Shown here: piece by piece, positions 55,800 through 62,500 of the stretch | How positions within the stretch are numbered: position 1 is the first letter of the stretch | Layout of the letters: the number at the start of each line of letters is the position of its first letter | NCBI GenBank assembly: GCA_014529385.2 | Contig: CM043945.1 | Location: 142,644,241 to 142,706,740, forward strand | DNA length: 62,500 bases | Direction: 5' to 3' | From: Adiantum capillus-veneris | Taxonomy: Eukaryota; Streptophyta; Polypodiopsida; Polypodiales; Pteridaceae | Position numbers and translations under genes: made by a program | Notes under the pieces: generated by a model | Seen by the model: only the letters and a program-made list of their open reading frames with translations | Told to the model about the DNA's origin: nothing | Database searches by the model: none

Positions 55800-58440
55800 A
55801 ACTTGAATATTTGATTTAAAATAAAATGGTAAGAACGAAGATCCTTGGCTTCTCAGCCAATCTGATACAGACGGTACCCAACCCCATAGAGCAGCCATAA
55901 ATTCTGTTTTATTTTTCCTCTAATCTTAAAAAAATTTTAAGTAGCAAAACAAATTTCCAGAACTTCATCCTTAACTAGATTATTCTATTTGAAAAAATAC
56001 CCACTATCTTGTCTATCAACAACATTTGTAATATAGCCTCTTATTCGGGACTTATTTTATAATCGGGCTGAGATATCCCCCAAAATACTTTTAGTTTTTA
56101 CCACTTATTACCCAGCAGAGATACCCCTTCTTTAGAGAAAAATCATAACCATTATTCCCAAAGTTCCTTACTTTCATGTTATGTCATTCCTACTGCTACC
56201 ATATGCCAGCTAACAAAATGTATACTACAATATATTGGACCACTTAGTCATAGTGAGCCAACTTAGACTCGGTCCAGAAAAAAAAAATTACCAATCTCAA
56301 GTTATGCCCAGATAGAGGGAACTGTATGCCATGCTCAACACCATATCATGCATTCCTTCCTATCAACTATCAGAAGTTAGGGTAGTAACACTGAAGTAAT
56401 CTGTAAATTCAGAGTATCATTTTAGTTAAATCCAGAAAAAAAAATTGCTATCAAAAACATCATATTTAACCAGCCAGGATCCACTTAAGGTCACTATATG
56501 TTTTACCTTGTGGTATCGAGATCAAACTTACTAGTAAGATGTTAGGTAAGGCCAAGTGCCTATATACTTTAAATGAGAAAAAGAAGCCAGCAGAAGAAGT
56601 TAAAAAGGAATTGAGAAGCCAAGGTTCGACCGAACTTCTACCATCAGAAATCTGTCACCTCTTTGAACTGAGTGATAGGTTAATCAGAACCTACCTCTAT
56701 TCTTATAGTATATGAAAATGCTGAAAACTTGCATTTTATTTAACCTTTAGTCTGGTATGTGAAGTCAGCATCAAGGGCACCATACCCAAAGCCAGTACAC
56801 AGAATAACCTTTTTAGCCGCTTCAGCTATTGGCTACCGGTAAAAAAGATCAATCTTACTTGTAAAAAAGTTGAGGTAAAAAAACCTCATTTAATCTTATA
56901 ATCGGGTATGCGAAACCTATCATACCCTACTGTAAAATAATATGCATGGCCACTATTTCCAAAAAAAAAGGTTTTGAATGACCTCTAAATCCTGTCAAGT
57001 AGTTTTTACTAAAATAGGCACCAGATTTTAGTAATAGATTCAATTCCGGGTAAGTCCTTTTTCCGAAATTACCTCAGCAAAGTCACCAAATTTATCCAAC
57101 TACTTACAAATATCTCATTCTTTTAGTTTAAGACAGGTTATTCTCAGATCTGCAGTACACCGTTCATGAGTACATTACCCATTTGAGAAAAAATATTACC
57201 AGAGTCAACATTATATACCCTTCATGTCCTTTATCCTCATTTTTATGCAGTCAAAGGATAAGACATACACTTGGCAATCTGCTTTTTTCCACACAAAAAA
57301 TTATATAGGACACACACAAAAAAAAAACAATTAGACAGTCTCCCCCCCTTTTTTTTAATTTCATTTCCATCAAACATTACTCAGTAGATACTGGTTTATT
57401 TTAACGCTTTCTTCATGCCAAGAAGAGTTATGTTTCGGAGCCAGTCTCCCAGTACTTTACATAGCAAAAACACATCTTTAGTTGAAGCAAAACCCCATTC
57501 CATATACTTTTCTCTCTATGAATTTTTTAAGAATAGTCATCGGAGCAAGAAAAAACCATCTACTTACCTGGTTTTTATAAGGCAAAATATCGGAAAAAAA
57601 TCTTGTTAACCTGAAGATTAGGAGGTAATTCTAAGTTTAACATGAGCCATCCACGCTTCTTCCCTTACCAGTAAGAGTCAGATTCCAGAGCCAGGTTATA
57701 TATATGTATTTTTTTGTTTATTTTATGAAAACAAACACCATCAGTCAAACGGATAACACTTGCCGGTCTCTAGAGTAAGAGATAATTTCATTTTGACACA
57801 AGAAAAAGGTCAGTATCCAATAGTAAATCAGAAAACATCCTTTAATTTATTCAAATTTTCTTCATTCCAAAATTCGATACCTATAATCTGAGTCTATTCA
57901 GTCTGAGGTCAGCTCATGTAAATAACTGTACTCCGACTCCTTAGTTTTTACAGCAGACATAAGTTTCTGACATTATAAGCACACTATTTTTAGCTTATTA
58001 TTTTTTAGATCTTTGTGAATTTCTGGCTCTATGTAAAGACTAGCGAGACATACATCAACTAGTTGATCAAACCCAACTTAACTTTACTTTTTCCAATGCA
58101 GTCCGCTCTATAAACATGCCATTATACATGCTCAAGTCATTTTATTCCATATCCGACAGTGTCAGACTAATCCCCTCAGAAAACGATATAAAAAACCAAA
58201 TTTTTCTTTCCCCATCCACTGATTTCACGAACCTATACCACATTAGTTAAAGAAAAACCATAACTTGCATTGATGACAAAGCAAGCCAATCTTATATCTC
58301 CTCATACACCATTCACATGACAGCTCGGTATCTGGAGATTATTTAACAAGTTTTTTTTTTTAAAATTTCCCAGAAAACAGTCTCAGCAAAGCTACATAGT
58401 GTATAAAGAAATTCCTTAGAGCAAGACAGAGAATTTCTGT
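55800..58440. other. No gene recognised; T-rich on the minus strand
   Basis: AT-rich sequence with stops everywhere, rich in A and C on the plus strand, so the minus strand is T-rich like plant introns. A 21-base sequence, TGTTAACCTGAAGATTAGGAG, occurs at 57604-57624 and again at 58438-58458. No exons could be proven. Confidence 0.5.
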
Positions 58441-58444
58441 TAAC

Positions 58445-58522
58445 CTGAAGATTAGGAGACGATGACGCCTCCACATTGGCTTTCTTCGATTTTTTCGGTA
58501 TGTTTGAGCCACAGCCACGCAT
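58445..58522 (-). other. Possible short first exon (26 codons)
   Basis: On the minus strand an ATG at 58522 opens a lysine-rich stretch, ending KKANVEASSSPNLQ, that closes exactly at CAG followed by GTTAAC, a possible 5' splice site. The T-rich minus strand beyond would fit an intron. No downstream exon was identified, so this is a weak candidate. Confidence 0.25.
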
Positions 58523-58551
58523 TACAGCAATATAACATACATATCATGACT

Positions 58552-59180
58552 AGTGATTTTGGTGGAACTTGGCCTAGTGGAGCTTCTCTAGGTCTGCCTA
58601 TGGTATATGAATGGTTCTCTGTTTGGGAGATGTGTTACTGTTCTGTTTGGGGTTGAGCTACATCTATATGGCTCCATGAAAGTCTGGCCATTTCACTGCT
58701 TTGCTTAAGGGGGCAACTGATTGTGACTGAATTCACTTTTACACTATTGGCATGAACTTTATTTATTTGTTTGGAAAGCCGTATCGGTTATATTCTGCAA
58801 TCAATTTACCTATACAACTATGAGGTGGATACCTTGCTTTTTAAGCTTCATGTGTTGTTGCTGCTCTTCTTTATTTTAATAGGACTTATATGGCTTATGG
58901 ATTGGTTCTTATGGTCTTTTTTCCTACATCTCATGACAGCATTATGGCTTGTTTGATATAGCCGATGGTTTTGATAGAACTTGGCATGCTGGAACTCCAC
59001 TAAGGTTGACTATGGGTTTGGGAATATTTGAGTTTTGGAGCTCTGGTTGGGAGCTAGGCCACTTCTCTATCTGGGGCTGAGGTGCATCAGTATAACTCTA
59101 TGAAAATCTGGTCAATGTGTTGGATAATGGAGTGGCTAATCATGGCTGCAGTCTCTTTTGTTTTGTTACTAACCTGAACT
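58552..59180. repeat. Diverged direct repeat, about 410-bp spacing
   Basis: The block at about 58552-58700 recurs at about 58962-59110: GAACTTGGCxxxxTGGAxCT, CTATGG(T/G), then GGxGxTGAGxTxCATC and CTxxATGAAAxTCTGG. Identity is roughly 65-70% by eye. Nothing coding was recognised. Confidence 0.6.
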
Positions 59181-61335
59181 TTTTGCTTATGCAACTATAT
59201 AGTTGGCTTGTGACTTAATGCAACTATGCTATTTTGTGGTATTGGCTGTCTCTTTGTTGATTGAATGCTTATACCTGCATTTGAATTGAGCATCATTCTT
59301 GTACAGCTTTTTGTGTTTTTTTTGGCTGCTATGGTGTCCAAGAACACAACTTTGGCAACATTCGGATACCGGATTCTTGGTTTTTTGTCAAGATAGCTTG
59401 CGGATCTGGAAGCGGTCTAAATGGTTTTGTGTCTCTCTTTTACTTCACACAATATAGTTGGTTTGTGTCCTTTAGGCCTCGATGTTTCAACAGCATGTGG
59501 CCGACGATGGTTTCGTATCTTGGCTATAGTTTTCTATCCATGGTTAAATAGGTAGAAGCATCTCATTGGGTTGGTTTGTTTTTTGCTGGCCAGAGATTTT
59601 GGGAATGTTGCTATAGTGGAAAACTTTGATCATGCTGATCTGGAAAAATTTTGAGAATAATTTTCTTAAAAAGTTATCCAGGTTTTTTGTATTAAAGGGT
59701 ATCTCATGGCCCTTTTTCACTGGGTGCTGATTGATTTTCTGTACTAGATTTTGGGCTGGGTCTAGCTTATTTTGGATGTTTAGCCATAACCAAATATGGC
59801 GCTCATAAGCTGGCTGCTGGCTAACGGTTATCGGTTAGAACTTACTTTTCTTCCGTACATCAGGTTATGTAAATACTTATGGCTTAGTAGATGATGATAA
59901 CATCCATATACTGCCGTAATAACTAGTTTCTACTCAGTACTGAGCTGCCCTTGTAAATAATGAGTGCTGACACCTGTTACACTAGGTCTTATGTGTTTAT
60001 GTTATGGTTTCCTTGAACCTCCAAGATGGGGAAGAGGATACCTTTGTTTCTTTTTGAGCTGGGATCTACTGGATCAATGCTTAAAAAACACGATCCTGGT
60101 TTTGAAAAAAATCTAGCAGTTGTCATCACTTTGGTGGTTGCTGTTTAAAAGCCTAAATAAGGCTTGGGAGTGGTTTTCCTTTGGTTGATTACTTTAAATA
60201 TCTTTTTTTCTAACAATAGCTCTGCTCTGTAACACATTTTTTATATATTTGATTGATTTGCAGTTTCTTGACAGACTGGTCCCTCTTTTTATTTGCTATT
60301 TACTGACATTTTTTTTTGGGATTTTTGGAACTTGGTAGGATCTCCTCGGGAGAATGCTACCAGGACTGTGCTGAGTCTTCTTGGTATTTTAAGTCTTATA
60401 AATCTCAGACAGATGTTTTTTAGGCCAACTCCACTTGGCTGTAACTGGTTTTTGCACTTTGCTTGTTTTTCTAAAAGCTTATTACATGTACCAGCTGACT
60501 GCGTCATCTCTTTTTACATGCTAAAAGAGGGCTTATACTTCTTATGGCTCTTTTTTGAAACTTTGTGATATGTTTCTTGTAATTGATAATTCTGGCAGGG
60601 CCGTCACCTAGTAAGAGTATTGATATTTACCTTTGTGTCATCTCTTTTGCTCTCTGAAGACCGGAATGAACCTAGCTATTGGGCTGTTGAGAGTTTCTTT
60701 CTGCTAAAACCTTAATAGCAGCAACTTTTTTTGGGATATGACTAAGATGACCCGTAGATGGGATGATGTAAACACTTGTTACTAATACCTTTTCCTCTCA
60801 TCCCAATGATAAATGTTTTTTTGATCACAAGGAATTAAAAAAACACCTAAAAGGTAGTAACTAATTCAAGTTATTATTATTTACCTTGGGAGCTAATACT
60901 TGTATATTTACAGGAAACACCAAAATATACATTAACGGCACGCATGAGCACAATTTCAGAACCTAAAAAATTGCGGCAATAAATGCCAAACTCCGCCAAG
61001 TGGAGAGACGGGCGTACGTAGTCCACTTCGGGGCAAAGATAGCCTCCAAAGCTCGCTTCCGACCTTTCCTTTTTAGAGCTTGTAAAATTAGAAAGAGCTC
61101 CACTTAGAATTCCTAAATCTAAGTTTGTTTTGGTTAGACAAATCTGTTTTGATATCAGGAATTCTGCTAATTAAAAAAAACTACATTTTGTCCCCATACA
61201 GCTTGGTTTTTTATGATTGTTAAACTGATAGAGTTGTATGGTCTTTGATATCGTGAAACACATAAGTCTAAAACATTTTTTCCCATCGCACTGGTTAAAA
61301 GTTTTCATCTCTTTACTTTAATTGCTAGGAATTTT
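59181..61335. other. No gene recognised; T/G-rich on the plus strand
   Basis: In contrast to 55.8-58.4 kb the plus strand is T- and G-rich here, as if transcribed in the opposite direction. Open frames such as 60293-60568 are short and not recognised. A GC-richer patch lies at about 60940-61060. Confidence 0.5.
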
Positions 61336-61680
61336 AAAGTTGGGTGACATCGATAACAAGTGGGATACCTATGCATCACCTGCAGTCAGTGCCAATACTA
61401 ACTAAATGTTATATTGTCTCTATGGATGCAGGTGAGGGTTACCTTCTCAACTCTAAGCTATCAAATTTTTGCTGGTCTGGAGATTTGCAGGACTTGTATC
61501 TCTTCATCCTTACTAGGGAAGCTTTTTAAATTTCCCCACTTGTGTATAAGACCATTTTTTGACATGATAATGGAATTATACAGCCCTCTTTCCTGACATA
61601 GTTTCTAGTGTCTTTTGAATTTGGTCAAATTCTTTGGTGTCTATGTATTAATATTATTGAAACACACACACACATACAGA
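61336..61680 (+). repeat. Dispersed repeat R1, copy c
   Basis: Plus-strand copy, inverted relative to copies a and b: starts GGGTGACATCGATAACAAGTGG, contains GATGCAGGTGAGGGTTACC and GACATAGTTTCTAGTGTCTTTTG, and ends in a CA tract (61660-61675). Confidence 0.7.
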
Positions 61681-62500
61681 ATACACATTTCTTGCCTCTG
61701 AACCTTGAGAATTATCAGTCCCTCTTTCATCGCTCAAGGATGAGCCAAAACAAAGGTAGAGAATATGGGCCACGAAACGTTTTGCAAGAGAAGCAGATAG
61801 TTTATGTAATCACTTTTTAGTACATAAAGGACTTCTTAGCTTTGCTCTACCAAGTATATATGTGTGCTTCAAGATACATAGCAAATGTTGTGTTTTGGTG
61901 TGAACAGTTTTAATCCATGTTGTCCAGCTTGGAGAAAGTATGCAAACCACCTTGAAGTTAATGACAGTTTTGTGGGCTTACATTATGTAAGCTATGTAGT
62001 GGTGCAATGCTTTGTAAGGCCTCATATTGTGAATTTTCTCTGCTCAGTCAACTGCTGCAAGTATTAGAAATCCTTCTGAGACTAAAGAGTGATTAGCAAT
62101 GCATGCATGAGTTTGTCTCTCACTGGGATATACACATTGAAATGTAGGCAAGTAGTAGTGGAAGTTTACTTGCAATGAGAGTGCAATGAAAGAGGACGCG
62201 TTTTGCTGTAAACATTTTTGATGGAAACAGTTCTGAAGCCATGTGTGTAAACAATGTAAGAGAATGAAAGTATGATACGAATGGAGAAATGAAAGAGTGA
62301 ATCTATTCTTCATGGCTGTCTGCTATGAAGAAAATGAAAGGGTAAAGAAAGGATCTCATTGATAAATAAAAATGAAACCTTGGCCCATATTGTTTTACCT
62401 TTGTTCAGTACCACTTGCTTTAGTCTTTTCAATACCTTACTTCATACTTTTTGATTTATGCAATTATTCAAAAAACTTTACAGGTGCACAATGCCATACA
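61681..62500. other. No gene recognised
   Basis: Stops in all frames; nothing notable seen. Confidence 0.5.

Overview
The window is eukaryotic nuclear DNA from a land plant. It is made almost entirely of nested and decayed transposable elements separated by very long dinucleotide microsatellites (GT, GA/CT and CA). Support for a plant comes from a Tnt1-like Copia element with a tRNA-iMet-like primer site, a CACTA transposon with spliced TNP2-type and TNPA-like genes, an L1-type LINE with a plant-style ORF1, and a captured heavy-metal-associated-domain gene fragment. The young Ty3/gypsy family has RT and integrase motifs I associate with fungal and early land-plant elements, and there is much old repeat. 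I would guess a fern or another large-genome non-seed plant, with low confidence. I found no intact ordinary host gene and no rRNA or true tRNA gene.

Layout. 1-4350: a Copia element on the minus strand, cut by the left window edge, with one frameshift near its 3' end; its 5' LTR is at 3673-4350. 4351-10660: wreckage of an older subfamily of Ty3/gypsy element (LTR, partial gag, second LTR carrying a 455-bp foldback/MITE, partial pol). 10938-28732: the main structure, two nearly identical Ty3/gypsy elements in tandem that share the middle LTR (LTR-internal-LTR-internal-LTR, period about 8.07 kb), all on the minus strand. 28733-30760: a hairpin, a simple-repeat and minisatellite block, a SINE-like head, AT-rich degenerate repeats and an HMA-domain gene fragment. 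30764-36658: a CACTA transposon with a six-exon transposase gene and a three-exon second gene, each with one nonsense codon, and a well-preserved right terminus. 36660-39400: a badly decayed reverse transcriptase of an unusual class, minus strand. 39577-42250: dispersed repeat, microsatellites, SINE head. 42250-45413: a short-LTR Copia derivative encoding only nucleocapsid- and protease-like sequence (TR-GAG-like). 46776-47470: three 233-bp tandem repeats. 49800-52400: L1-type LINE remnant. 52960-53690: gypsy integrase remnant. 54640-55441: very long GT arrays. 55480-62500: sequence with no recognisable gene, strongly strand-asymmetric in base composition about 58.45 kb, plus two more copies of the dispersed repeat.

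Expression of the tandem Ty3/gypsy elements: gag, nucleocapsid/linker and protease lie in one reading frame but are separated by two in-frame UAA codons present in both copies. The RT-RNase H-integrase frame follows in the -1 frame after a textbook frameshift signal (GGGTTTT heptamer, 6-nt spacer, 12-bp hairpin) inside the 28-base overlap. Copy 1 carries only one further lesion, a late stop; copy 2 carries a gag nonsense codon, a T-run deletion and a pol nonsense codon.
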